DNA of 33,135 nt from Mongoliibacter ruber (lineage in GTDB: Bacteria; Bacteroidota; Bacteroidia; Cytophagales; Cyclobacteriaceae), in assembly GCF_003003005.1 (NCBI RefSeq), contig NZ_PVTR01000023.1:1-33135 (forward strand), in the 5' to 3' direction. Under the pieces are notes generated by a model. It worked only from the letters and a program-made list of their open reading frames with translations, had not been told where the DNA came from and made no database searches. The translations under genes were made by a program, and so were the position numbers. Positions 16,666 to 25,718 of the stretch are shown here, one piece after another; position 1 is the stretch's first letter; each line of letters starts with the position of its first letter.

Positions 16666-18390
16666 ATGAAAAACCATTATCTCTTAATTATTCTTTTAGG
16701 TTTTTTCTCCTGTAAATCTCCAGAACAAGAAGACAGCAAGCCCAATATTTTACTGATCCTAACTGATGATCAAGGTTGGGGGGATCTTTCTTACCACGGC
16801 AATGAACTTGTGGAAACCCCACATATTGATGCATTGGCAGGTCAATCAGTGGTTTTTGACAGGTTTTATGTTTCTCCAGTCTGTGCCCCGACAAGGGCAA
16901 GTTTGCTGACGGGGAGGTACCATATTGCTACAGGTACCACTTGGGTTACCCACAGGATGGAGGTGATGCGGGAAGAAGAAGAGACCATTGCAGAATTCCT
17001 GAAGCCTCATGGATACGTTTCAGGCCTTTTTGGAAAATGGCATCAGGGTCAACAATTTCCACATGATCCCATTGGACAGGGTTTTGACGAGTTTTTTGGT
17101 TTTTCCGAAGGACATATCAATAATTACTTTGATACCAAGCTTAACCATAATTTTGAAGAGGTGCAGACTTCGGGCTACCTGCCGGATGTACTGACTGACC
17201 AAACCATGGAATTTATGTCCAAACAGGATCAGTTTTTTGTAATACTATCTTTGAACACACCCCATAGCCCTTTTCAGGTTCCGGATCGTTATTTTGACAA
17301 GTACAAGGCCAAAGGCTTGGATGATAAGGATGCCTGTGTCTATGGTATGGTAGAGAACATTGATGACAATGTAGGTCGCTTAATGGACTACCTTGAGGAA
17401 AGTGGGAAAATTGACAATACAATAGTGATTTTCATGACCGACAATGGGCCGAACGGAATTCGATATAATGGCGGTATGAAAGGTAAAAAAGCTGACCTTG
17501 ATGAGGGTGGGGTTCGGGTGCCGTTTTTTATTAAAATTCCAGGGTACGAACATCAATTGATAAAACCTTGGGCGGGACATATTGATATTTTGCCAACTTT
17601 GGCTGATCTCTTGAAGCTTCCTGTTCCGGATGCTTTGGAGATTCATGGAAAAAGTCTCTTGCCATTGATGGAAGATGAAAGCAATTGGAGAGACAGGTAT
17701 TTTTATACCCACCATGTACACTTAAAATTTGATACCATTCCCGGCGCGATCAGAAATCAGGAATATTTACTCACGTTGAAAAACAAGGAAAAGGCACTTT
17801 TTAACCTGATCAATGACCCTTTTCAAAAGCTTAATATCCTTGAAGAGGAAAGGAGTCTTGCCTTTGAAATGGAAAACCAGTATCGCTCATGGTTAGAAGC
17901 AATGACTGTAAAAGGAGTAGAGCAGCCATTGATACAGGTGGGGCATCCAAAAGCGCCAAAAATTTGGCTTCCTGCACCTGATGGGAAGAGATATGGAAAT
18001 GTAGCTTTTCAGGGAGATTGGGGTTGGGCCAATGATTGGTTTATTGGATTTGCATCCCCTGAAGATGTTGTCCAATGGGAGATAGATGTGGTGGAGAATT
18101 CTACTTACGAGGTTTTTCTTCAGATGAGTAATGAAAGTCCGCTTACACTCCTTTTTTCCGCAAATAATCAAGAGACGAAAATAGGAATTGATCAGCCCAA
18201 TACAGCAACTCTCATTCCCAATCAAGATAGAGTGCTTAGGGGCGAAGTAGAGGAATATATTTGGCCAGAATTACCTTTGGGCAAAATTAAGTTTGAAAAA
18301 GGGAAGCAGAACCTTAAATTGGGATTGCTGGAAAATTACCCCGATGACCTTTCCATCAAAGGACTGATTTTAATGAAACCTACCGATTGA
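16666..18390 (+). CDS. Sulfatase lipoprotein, formylglycine type, with C-terminal accessory domain
   Basis: I use the ATG at 16666 (MKNHYLLIILLGFFSC), giving 574 residues. It produces a lipoprotein signal with Cys16, while the 43 codons upstream from a TTG lack coding character. The sulfatase active site is VCAPTRASLLTGR: Cys73 in C-x-P-x-R is the residue matured to formylglycine. Metal and substrate residues are seen in LLILTDDQGWGD, GKWHQG and VIFMTDNGPNG. About residues 440-574 form an extra beta-rich domain (WANDWFIGF..., YEVFLQMSNES, GLILMKPTD) like carbohydrate-binding modules attached to polysaccharide sulfatases. It likely removes sulfate esters from a glycan at the cell surface. First gene of a three-gene operon, 22 bases before the next sulfatase. 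It needs an anaerobic-type or FGE maturase encoded elsewhere. Confidence 0.93.
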   Translation: MKNHYLLIILLGFFSCKSPEQEDSKPNILLILTDDQGWGDLSYHGNELVETPHIDALAGQSVVFDRFYVSPVCAPTRASLLTGRYHIATGTTWVTHRMEVMREEEETIAEFLKPHGYVSGLFGKWHQGQQFPHDPIGQGFDEFFGFSEGHINNYFDTKLNHNFEEVQTSGYLPDVLTDQTMEFMSKQDQFFVILSLNTPHSPFQVPDRYFDKYKAKGLDDKDACVYGMVENIDDNVGRLMDYLEESGKIDNTIVIFMTDNGPNGIRYNGGMKGKKADLDEGGVRVPFFIKIPGYEHQLIKPWAGHIDILPTLADLLKLPVPDALEIHGKSLLPLMEDESNWRDRYFYTHHVHLKFDTIPGAIRNQEYLLTLKNKEKALFNLINDPFQKLNILEEERSLAFEMENQYRSWLEAMTVKGVEQPLIQVGHPKAPKIWLPAPDGKRYGNVAFQGDWGWANDWFIGFASPEDVVQWEIDVVENSTYEVFLQMSNESPLTLLFSANNQETKIGIDQPNTATLIPNQDRVLRGEVEEYIWPELPLGKIKFEKGKQNLKLGLLENYPDDLSIKGLILMKPTD

Positions 18391-18412
18391 CAAGAACCCA
18401 ACCAACCATCCT

Positions 18413-20101
18413 ATGCGCTTTAAAATCTATTCTTTTTGTTACAGCCTCTTATTTGTCTTTAATTTTTCCTGTGAACAAAAGGAAGAAGAAGTAAAAAGGC
18501 CCAATATTATCTTTATCATGTCTGATGACCATGCTTACCAGGCCATTTCAGCTTATGATGATCGCTTGATCCAGACACCTAATATTGACAGGATTGCTAA
18601 AATGGGGATGTTGTTCACCAATGCTAGCGTAACCAATTCTATTTGTGCCCCATCGAGGGCCACCATCCTTACAGGTAAACATTCCCACCTCAATGGGAAA
18701 ACAGACAACCATTTTCCCTTTGACACCACCAACGTCACCTTTCCCCAACTTTTTCAGGAAGCAGGATACCAGACAGCGATGTTTGGCAAACTTCATTTTG
18801 GAAATAATCCAAAAGGTTTTGACCAATTCAAAATCCTTCCTGGCCAAGGAACCTATTACAATCCCACATTTATCACTAAAAATGAGGGGACTTATGATGT
18901 AGAAGGTTATGTCACGGATATCATTACTGACATGACCTTGGATTGGCTTCAAAATGAACGAAAGGAAGAAGAACCATTTATGCTGATGTATCTTCACAAG
19001 GCGCCTCACCGAGAATGGCTTCCCGCTGAAAGGCATATGGCAGAATTTACACAGAAAGAATATCCTGAACCTGTCACCCTTTTTGATGATTATTCAGGCA
19101 GAGGTTCGGCGGCAAAAGAAGCTGAAATGAACCTATTGACTCACATGAATTGGGCGGGAGATTCCAAAGTGTATCCGGATGTCATGGATGAATTGGGAAT
19201 TCCCGATGCCTCCGGTTGGGACAAAGGGGCATTTCAAAGGGAAGTTGGCCGCATGAATGAAGCTCAAAGGGCCAATTGGGATAAAACATACGGCCCTGTA
19301 AATGATGATTTCAAAAAAGCTTTTCCTGACATGAATGAGAAGGAGAAAATGCAATGGAGGTATCAGCGCTATATGCAGGATTACCTGGGTACCATAGCTT
19401 CAGTAGATGAAAATGTAGGTAGAGTTTTGGATTATTTGGAAGCAAATGGATTGATGGACAACACGATTATTGTCTACACTTCTGATCAGGGGTTTTATCT
19501 GGGTGAGCATGGCTGGTTTGACAAAAGGTTTGTTTACAATGAATCCTTCAAAACTCCCCTCTTGGTGGCATGGCCTGGGAAAGTCAAAGCTGCCAGCAGG
19601 TCTGATGAGATGGTTCAAAACCTGGATTTTGCTCAGACATTTTTAGAGGCTGCCGGTATCAATGCCCCATCGGATATGCAAGGGGAAAGCTTGATCCCGC
19701 TGTTGAAAGGAGACAATGATAAATGGACAAGGGATGCTGTATATTACCATTATTATGAATATCCATCTATCCATATGGTCAAGAGGCATTATGCCATAGT
19801 CACCAAAGAATACAAACTGATTCACTTTTATTTTGACGTGGATGAATGGGAGTTGTATGATCGAAAAAATGATCCTCATGAATTGAAAAATGTATACAAT
19901 GATCCCGAGTACACAGACATTAAAAATAAGCTTCATGAAGATCTTAAGGATATGCGCAAAAAGTATGGTGACTCTTCCCAGATCAGCCAAAGACTTTTGG
20001 AAGAATACTTGAGGCAATTTGAAAAGAAAGGTGCTGAAGGTTTCAAAGATGAACAATTGCAGAAAATACTGAAAATGGACACCCAACTCAATTTTGAATG
20101 A
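18413..20101 (+). CDS. Sulfatase lipoprotein, formylglycine type
   Basis: The 562-residue protein has a short lipoprotein signal (MRFKIYSFCYSLLFVFNFSC, Cys20). The active site is SICAPSRATILTGKH with Cys78 as the formylglycine precursor. IIFIMSDDHAYQ gives the metal-binding aspartates, MFGKLHFG the lysine and histidine pair, and VYTSDQGFYLGEHGWFDKR the second metal site. The C-terminal part (YPSIHMVKRHYAIVTKEYKLIHFY, ELYDRKNDPHELKN) is the region often annotated DUF4976. It differs clearly from the neighbouring sulfatase, so the pair probably act on different sulfate positions of one polysaccharide. The stop overlaps the start of the esterase gene by 4 bases (ATGA), which implies translational coupling. 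Confidence 0.93.
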   Translation: MRFKIYSFCYSLLFVFNFSCEQKEEEVKRPNIIFIMSDDHAYQAISAYDDRLIQTPNIDRIAKMGMLFTNASVTNSICAPSRATILTGKHSHLNGKTDNHFPFDTTNVTFPQLFQEAGYQTAMFGKLHFGNNPKGFDQFKILPGQGTYYNPTFITKNEGTYDVEGYVTDIITDMTLDWLQNERKEEEPFMLMYLHKAPHREWLPAERHMAEFTQKEYPEPVTLFDDYSGRGSAAKEAEMNLLTHMNWAGDSKVYPDVMDELGIPDASGWDKGAFQREVGRMNEAQRANWDKTYGPVNDDFKKAFPDMNEKEKMQWRYQRYMQDYLGTIASVDENVGRVLDYLEANGLMDNTIIVYTSDQGFYLGEHGWFDKRFVYNESFKTPLLVAWPGKVKAASRSDEMVQNLDFAQTFLEAAGINAPSDMQGESLIPLLKGDNDKWTRDAVYYHYYEYPSIHMVKRHYAIVTKEYKLIHFYFDVDEWELYDRKNDPHELKNVYNDPEYTDIKNKLHEDLKDMRKKYGDSSQISQRLLEEYLRQFEKKGAEGFKDEQLQKILKMDTQLNFE

Positions 20102-21294
20102 TAATGAAATTACGAGTGGTACTTATTTTGACCTTTATAAGCCTTTCAACCATGGCCCAACAAACCCCCAATTACGATGAAAGTATAGTTCCACCCTTAA
20201 GTTTGCCTGATTTGTTTGTCAGTCAAAAAGGGATTCCGATTCGAAGTGTCGATACTTGGGAAAATGAGAGGAGGCCTGAGTTGCTAGCGCTTTTTGCCAC
20301 TGAAGTGTATGGTCAGCTTCCGACCGATTTTGACAAGATCAGTTTTGTGGAAAAAAAGGTTGAGTCGCACTTGTATGAGTCTGTAGCTCAGATGCAGGAG
20401 ATTACCATCAAGGTGGAAAGAAATGGCAATGCAGTGAACATAAATCTGTTTGTATTTAAACCGAAGGAGGTAAGAGGAAGCTTACCCGTTGTATTATTGA
20501 TCAGTCATAGAAAAGTGTCTGAGCTTATAGAAAACGTTGAAGATAAATTTTTTGCGATTGAGGACATCGTTTCACGAGGTTTTGCGGCTGCGGTATTTGA
20601 TGTGGAGGACGTTTCTCCTGACGACAAGAACCGGTTTAGCCATGGGATTTTAGACCAACTCTATCCCGAGCAACTCCAAATGTCCGATGGCATGAGAGGG
20701 CTTGGTGCTTGGGCTTGGGGAGCAATGAGAGCGATGGATTATTTTGAATCCAATGCAGATTTTGAAACAGAAAAATCCATGGTGGTAGGCCATTCCAGAG
20801 GTGGTAAGGCAGCACTTTGGTGCGGAGCCAATGATACCCGATGGACCATTACCGTTTCCAATGAATCAGGTTGCGGTGGTGCAGCCCTTTCCAAAAGGAA
20901 ATATGGAGAAACCGTCGAAAGGATCAATACCTCCTTTCCGTTTTGGTTTACTGATAACTTCAAGCAATACAATAGCAAGGAAGAGAGCATGCCCTTTGAC
21001 CAACACATGCTTTTGTCGCTGATCTCACCGAGAGGGCTTTATGTGGCTTCTTCCAAAGATGACCAATGGGCTGACCCAAAAGGCGAATACCTGTCTTTGC
21101 TTAACGCAGCGCGCGTATATTCGGAGTTATATAATTCGCCACAGGACTTGCCAAAAATATTCAACCCTGATGTCAATACCAATCACCTCAGCAGTATTGG
21201 TTACCACCTTCGTGAAGGTGAACATGACTTGAGTGCTTATGACTGGGAGAGATTTTTGGATTTTGCGGAAATGAAGTTTTCAGCACTCAAATGA
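20098..21294 (+). CDS. CE15-like glucuronoyl esterase, secreted
   Basis: The 398-residue protein has a signal peptide (cleavage near MAQ/Q, residue 21) and an alpha/beta hydrolase domain. The nucleophile lies in VVGHSRGGKAALW (Ser233), the GxSRxGK motif of carbohydrate esterase family 15. VSNESGCGGAALSKRKYGE follows (Glu256 at the position of the CE15 acid), and the histidine is in REGEHDLSAYDW (His376). CE15 enzymes cut esters of 4-O-methyl-glucuronic acid, classically linking xylan to lignin. The coupling to two sulfatases suggests a uronic-acid-bearing sulfated polysaccharide instead. The start overlaps the sulfatase stop by 4 bases; a second ATG two codons later is equally possible. An acetylxylan esterase is a less likely alternative. 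Confidence 0.85.
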   Translation: MIMKLRVVLILTFISLSTMAQQTPNYDESIVPPLSLPDLFVSQKGIPIRSVDTWENERRPELLALFATEVYGQLPTDFDKISFVEKKVESHLYESVAQMQEITIKVERNGNAVNINLFVFKPKEVRGSLPVVLLISHRKVSELIENVEDKFFAIEDIVSRGFAAAVFDVEDVSPDDKNRFSHGILDQLYPEQLQMSDGMRGLGAWAWGAMRAMDYFESNADFETEKSMVVGHSRGGKAALWCGANDTRWTITVSNESGCGGAALSKRKYGETVERINTSFPFWFTDNFKQYNSKEESMPFDQHMLLSLISPRGLYVASSKDDQWADPKGEYLSLLNAARVYSELYNSPQDLPKIFNPDVNTNHLSSIGYHLREGEHDLSAYDWERFLDFAEMKFSALK

Positions 21295-21355
21295 TCTCGT
21301 TAATCCTCACCAAATTTGAATTTATCCAACCCGAAAGATTAGTTTGATATTTATG

Positions 21356-21551
21356 GATATTGGATATTAGTAGATACTGATCCTAGTAAAGTATTGGGTT
21401 GTAAATTGAATTTTTAATTTGAAAAAGGCTTCTTTAAGAATAATTGTAGATCCTCAAATAAAATATACATGGGGCTCATCATTTCATAGCCACAATTAGG
21501 CTATTATATTGCTTTACCAAAATATCAATCAATATCCAATATCAATAAGTA
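21356..21551. repeat. Inverted repeat pair GATATTGGATATT flanking a gene-free gap
   Basis: GATATTGGATATT at 21356-21368 recurs as its exact reverse complement AATATCCAATATC at 21531-21543. Similarity extends outward (GTAGATACT against AATAAGTATC). The pair brackets about 160 bases with no gene, between the esterase and the PLP enzyme. It could be a decayed MITE or a simple AT-rich dispersed repeat. Confidence 0.4.
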
Positions 21552-21575
21552 TCTGAAATTCAGTCAAAAAACCAT

Positions 21576-22730
21576 ATGTCAAGCCCCTACAAATCCCTTT
21601 TCTCCCTTCCTGAAGATATCCACTACTTGAATTGCGCCTATATGGCTCCCCAACTCAAATCAGTGGAACAAGTAGGTATTGAAGCCCTTCAGAAAAAGAA
21701 TAACCCCACCCAGATCAAGCCTATACATTTCTTTGAACAGGCAGCTGTTTTGCGGGAACAATTTGGAACTCTGGTCAATGCCTCTGCTGAACAATGTGCC
21801 ATTATCCCTTCTGCCTCCTATGGGCTGATGAATGCGGTCAACAATTTACCTTTGAACAATGGGAATGAAGCATTGGTGGTGGGAGAGGAGTTTCCAAGCG
21901 GTTATTTCAGCATTGAGCGATGGTGCAAAGCCAATGGTAAAAACCTGAAAGTTCTTTCCAGACCTGAAGAACTAGACGGGGTAGGGGAAAAGTGGAATCA
22001 GACCATTTTAGACAGTATAGATTCGAATACTGCTGTGGTTTTGATGTCTACGGTGCATTGGACAGATGGAACCAAATTTATGCTTGAAGCCATTGGTGAA
22101 AAGTGCAGGCAACACAATGCCTACCTGATTTTGGATGGTACCCAATCCGTAGGAGCTTTGCCAATTGATGTCATGGCCTGTTATGCTGACGCCTTGGTAT
22201 GTTCCGGTTACAAATGGCTGTTAGGCCCTTACTCTATAGGAATGGCTTATTATTCAGAGAAATTTAACCAAGGAATTCCGCTGGAAGAAAGTTGGATGAA
22301 CAGGAGCAATGCTCAGGAATTTTCTTCCCTGACCAATTACGCTGACGCTTACAGTCCCGGCGCAGGAAGATACAACATGGGTGAGTTCAGTAACTTCAAC
22401 CTGGTTCCCATGTTGAGTGAATCCATCCGACACATTTTGGAATGGAGAGTGGATACGATAGAAAACCATAACCGTGAATTGGCAGCACCTCTTTTTCCTT
22501 TCTTACATGAAAAGGGCTTCGCAGTAGGGGAAGAGGCTTATCGCTGTGCACATTTATTTGGAATTCAATTGCCGAATCATATCAAAAAAGAAAAACTGCT
22601 GGCCAACCTAGAATCTAACCGAGTCTTTGTATCCGTAAGAGGGGAGGCGATCAGGATTTCACTGCATTTATTCAATACAGCCGACGATATTCAAGCGCTG
22701 ATGGATGTATTAGATCAACCATCCAAATAA
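21576..22730 (+). CDS. Class-V aminotransferase-fold PLP enzyme
   Basis: The 384-residue cytoplasmic protein has the class-V fold of cysteine desulfurases and kynureninases. The PLP lysine is Lys213 in CSGYKWLLGPYSIG. LILDGTQSVGALPID gives the pyridine-nitrogen aspartate (Asp187) and the adjacent glutamine, and STVHWTDGTKF the ring-stacking histidine region (His161). There is no cysteine loop of the NifS/SufS kind at the C-terminus, so desulfurase activity is doubtful. It could be an aminotransferase, a lyase or an isopenicillin-N-epimerase-like protein; sequence alone does not say. It precedes the M14 peptidase by 61 bases in the same direction. The call to family is firm, to reaction open. 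Confidence 0.88.
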   Translation: MSSPYKSLFSLPEDIHYLNCAYMAPQLKSVEQVGIEALQKKNNPTQIKPIHFFEQAAVLREQFGTLVNASAEQCAIIPSASYGLMNAVNNLPLNNGNEALVVGEEFPSGYFSIERWCKANGKNLKVLSRPEELDGVGEKWNQTILDSIDSNTAVVLMSTVHWTDGTKFMLEAIGEKCRQHNAYLILDGTQSVGALPIDVMACYADALVCSGYKWLLGPYSIGMAYYSEKFNQGIPLEESWMNRSNAQEFSSLTNYADAYSPGAGRYNMGEFSNFNLVPMLSESIRHILEWRVDTIENHNRELAAPLFPFLHEKGFAVGEEAYRCAHLFGIQLPNHIKKEKLLANLESNRVFVSVRGEAIRISLHLFNTADDIQALMDVLDQPSK

Positions 22731-22791
22731 TTTTTGGCTTAGCCATACAATCTTTTTTTGTAGTTTCAATTCATACAAATAAACCAATAAC

Positions 22792-25545
22792 ATGAAGCCA
22801 ACCTTTAAATTATTATTCGGCCTGTTGTTGCTTTTCAGTTTTGGTCTGAAAGCCCAGCAAATCGATGAAGCTTACGTTGAAAAAATCAAAGAGTTTACCA
22901 CCGATGACAGGTTCCTGCCCAATTCCCTCTTGGACGTAGTAGACCATCCTAGCATCCCATCACCATTGAAGCATTTTGGACACATTATCGGAACGGAGGG
23001 AATCGTCCACCGTACTACTGAGATATATGGTTATTACCAAAAACTAGCCGAAACCTCTCCTTTGGTGCACATGCAGGAAATGGGAAGAACCGAGGAGGAC
23101 AGGCCTTTTTACCTGATCGTCATTGGCAATCAGGAGTCCATGGATAAAATGGACCACTACAAATCACAGTTGGCCAAGCTAGCCGATGCCAGAAAAACCA
23201 GCCCAGAAGAGGCTGAGCAGATTATTATGGACAGCAAACCTGTCTATTATGTCAGTGCCGGCATGCATGCCACTGAAATGGGTGCTCCTGAAATGTTGAT
23301 GGAATTGGCCTATAGATTGGTGACTTCAGACGCAAATGACATTCAGGCAATTCGTGATAATGTCATCACCGTGATCAATCCTATTTCTGAACCGGATGGT
23401 TGGGACAAGCAAGTAGATTGGTATTTTAGATACACCAAGGGAAGAGAGAAATTTGACGATGGCTTCCCACGTTCTACTCCTTATTGGGCGAAATATGTAT
23501 TCCATGACAACAATCGGGACGGATTGCAGGTCTCTCAGGAAATTACAAAGTCCATCTTCAAAGGTTTTTTTGAATTTCACCCTACGGTGATGCTAGACCT
23601 TCATGAGTCAGTGCCTTTGTTGTATATCTCTACAGGTACAGGGCCTTATAATGAATTTGTAGATCCTATTACACAGAGTGAATGGCAGGTGATGGGTAAT
23701 CATGACGTAGCTGAGGTTTCGGCGCAAGGAATGCCCGGAGCATTTACATGGGCTTTTTATGATGGATGGTGGCCAGGATATGGGATCTGGGTGGCAAACA
23801 ACCACAATTCTAATGGCCGTTTTTACGAAACCTACGGAAATGCTGGGGCTGACACCTATTTGAGGGATTATTCTACAGCCAAGTTTGCCGGAGATCTTGC
23901 CTCATCTAAAGAATGGTACAGACCTGATCCCGCTACACCTTTGGTATATTGGTCTTTCAGAAATAATATCAATTACACGCAAGTCGGTGTGATCGCTTCA
24001 TTGTATTATGCCGCTACCAACGGACAGTTGTTATTGAGGAATTTTTACAAAAAGGGCTTCAACAGCATAGAAAAAGGTAAGAAAGAAGGACCGAAAGCCT
24101 TTACCATTGCCAAAGAACAAAGAGATCCTGCGATGGTAGCCTATTTGGCCAACCAACTCAAAGTACAGGGTATCGAAGTACATGAAAACGACAGCCATTA
24201 TATAGTGCTATCCGAGCAACCGTATAGAAACCTTTTGGTGTCTCTCTTGACACCTCAGTCTTATCCAAAAGATGCCAAATTCCCTCCCTATGATGCCATT
24301 GCCTGGACCTTACCTTATTTGTATGGAGTAGATGTGGAGGCAAAAGAAGAAGTGGATTTTGATACAGGTTCCTTGAAAATGTTGACGGAAGATGCCGTGT
24401 ATGAAGGGAAAGTATCAGGATCAGGAAACAGCTATATTTTACCTTATCATGCACAAAATACTGTTTTGCCAGCTTTGTATTGGCTCAAAAAGGAAAATAG
24501 AAACGCTGAGATATCAATCCTCACCCAGGACACGGATATAGATGGTGAAACACTTGGTGCAGGCACTTTAATCCTGAAAAAAGTCAACACCAACCAAGTT
24601 TCCAAGATCGCCTCTGAATTTGGACTTGACCTGCAGGCCAGCAATGCCAATGTTTCGGCTGATCAGGTCAAAACGGTGAACCTTCCAAGAGTGGCTGTGT
24701 ACCATACTTGGTACAATACCCAAGACGAAGGCTGGACCAGATATACCTTTGAAGAGAGAAATATTCCTTATACTTCGATCGACAAGGACGATTTGAAAGC
24801 AGGAGGCTTGAAGTCCAAGTATGATGTGATCATTATGCCTAGGATAAGGGGCAATGCTAAGAATTTCGTCAATGGCGTGGACAAAAAGTACGGTCCAATG
24901 CCATTTACCAAGACGGATGACTTCCCTTCACATGGTTTTCCTGCAGCTACCAATGATATGACTGGGGGACCTGGTTTTGGGGGCGTTGATAACCTTAGGA
25001 AATTTGCTGAAGAAGGCGGCTTATTGGTAAGCTTTGATAACATGAGTGCTATTTTGGCTGAGTTGGGAATCGCTTCAGAATTATCTCCTGTGAGTACTTC
25101 CGGATTGTTTCATCCAGGTTCCATTGTCAGAGCGAAGGTGAGAAAGTCTGATTCTCCAATTTTGAATGGTTATCCAGAGAGCTTCTCATTGTTTAGAGGA
25201 AATGGACCATTGCTGCAAACAGACAAGTACAACCGCGATTTGATGTTGGTGCAATACGGATTTGATCCATTGAAAGATGAAGTGGAATACGAAGGACATA
25301 TCATGGGAATGCCCCAAAAAGAAAAAGTAGAGAATGAAGAGAAAAAAGAGAAAAACCCTGATTATGTGGTTGCCGGTATGGTAAGAAACGAGCAGGAGAT
25401 TGTGGGACATGGGTCAGTTTTCAATTTGCCAATAGGAAAGGGAACTGTAGTGGCTTTCACTTTTGATCCATTGCACCGTTACTTGAACCATCATGACTCA
25501 CCAATGGTCTGGAATGCTTTGATCAATTGGGATAAATTGAGGTAA
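22792..25545 (+). CDS. Large secreted M14-family zinc carboxypeptidase-like protein
   Basis: The 917-residue protein has a signal peptide (MKPTFKLLFGLLLLFSFGLKAQ) and is exported. The M14 zinc site is visible: AGMHATEMGAPE (His159 and Glu162, the HxxE motif) and MLDLHESV (His271, the third ligand). The peptidase domain occupies about residues 70-400. A long C-terminal half (about 430-917) follows with VAVYHTWYNTQDEGWTRYTFEE and YDVIIMPRIRG, a glutamine-amidotransferase-like Rossmann pattern often fused to these M14 proteins in Bacteroidota. A Lys/Glu-rich linker (EKVENEEKKEKNPD) lies near residue 850. Substrate is unknown; members act on peptides or amidated molecules. It ends in a perfect terminator shared with the opposite strand. 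Confidence 0.9.
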   Translation: MKPTFKLLFGLLLLFSFGLKAQQIDEAYVEKIKEFTTDDRFLPNSLLDVVDHPSIPSPLKHFGHIIGTEGIVHRTTEIYGYYQKLAETSPLVHMQEMGRTEEDRPFYLIVIGNQESMDKMDHYKSQLAKLADARKTSPEEAEQIIMDSKPVYYVSAGMHATEMGAPEMLMELAYRLVTSDANDIQAIRDNVITVINPISEPDGWDKQVDWYFRYTKGREKFDDGFPRSTPYWAKYVFHDNNRDGLQVSQEITKSIFKGFFEFHPTVMLDLHESVPLLYISTGTGPYNEFVDPITQSEWQVMGNHDVAEVSAQGMPGAFTWAFYDGWWPGYGIWVANNHNSNGRFYETYGNAGADTYLRDYSTAKFAGDLASSKEWYRPDPATPLVYWSFRNNINYTQVGVIASLYYAATNGQLLLRNFYKKGFNSIEKGKKEGPKAFTIAKEQRDPAMVAYLANQLKVQGIEVHENDSHYIVLSEQPYRNLLVSLLTPQSYPKDAKFPPYDAIAWTLPYLYGVDVEAKEEVDFDTGSLKMLTEDAVYEGKVSGSGNSYILPYHAQNTVLPALYWLKKENRNAEISILTQDTDIDGETLGAGTLILKKVNTNQVSKIASEFGLDLQASNANVSADQVKTVNLPRVAVYHTWYNTQDEGWTRYTFEERNIPYTSIDKDDLKAGGLKSKYDVIIMPRIRGNAKNFVNGVDKKYGPMPFTKTDDFPSHGFPAATNDMTGGPGFGGVDNLRKFAEEGGLLVSFDNMSAILAELGIASELSPVSTSGLFHPGSIVRAKVRKSDSPILNGYPESFSLFRGNGPLLQTDKYNRDLMLVQYGFDPLKDEVEYEGHIMGMPQKEKVENEEKKEKNPDYVVAGMVRNEQEIVGHGSVFNLPIGKGTVVAFTFDPLHRYLNHHDSPMVWNALINWDKLR

Positions 25546-25566
25546 AAGCAATAGAGAAATAAAAGT

Positions 25567-25599
25567 AAAAAAGCACGTCGGGAACGACGTGCTTTTTTT
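25567..25599. terminator. Bidirectional intrinsic terminator between convergent genes
   Basis: GCACGTCG and CGACGTGC form a perfect 8-pair stem around a GGAA tetraloop, with A-run before and T-run after. The symmetric flanks let it end both the M14 transcript (plus) and the DoxDA transcript (minus), which converge here. Confidence 0.92.
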
Positions 25600-25718
25600 A
25601 TGGAGCTTTGTAGGAGTATTTATTATCCCCACAGATAGTGCAGATGAACGCAGATTAGCTTCGCTTTTGAAATTGGTCGATTCACCAGTTCGTCAATCCT
25701 CCAAACTTACAACTCAGC

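Noticed and set aside
19643-20086. Minus-strand open frame of 147 codons opposite the second sulfatase
   Set aside because: Hydrophobic product arises from antisense reading of a conserved sulfatase C-terminus; no start context or neighbours support it.
25627-25655. ACAGATAGTGCAGAT / CGCAGAT short repeat
   Set aside because: Resembles common intergenic strings, but only two short imperfect units are present, too little to call an element.
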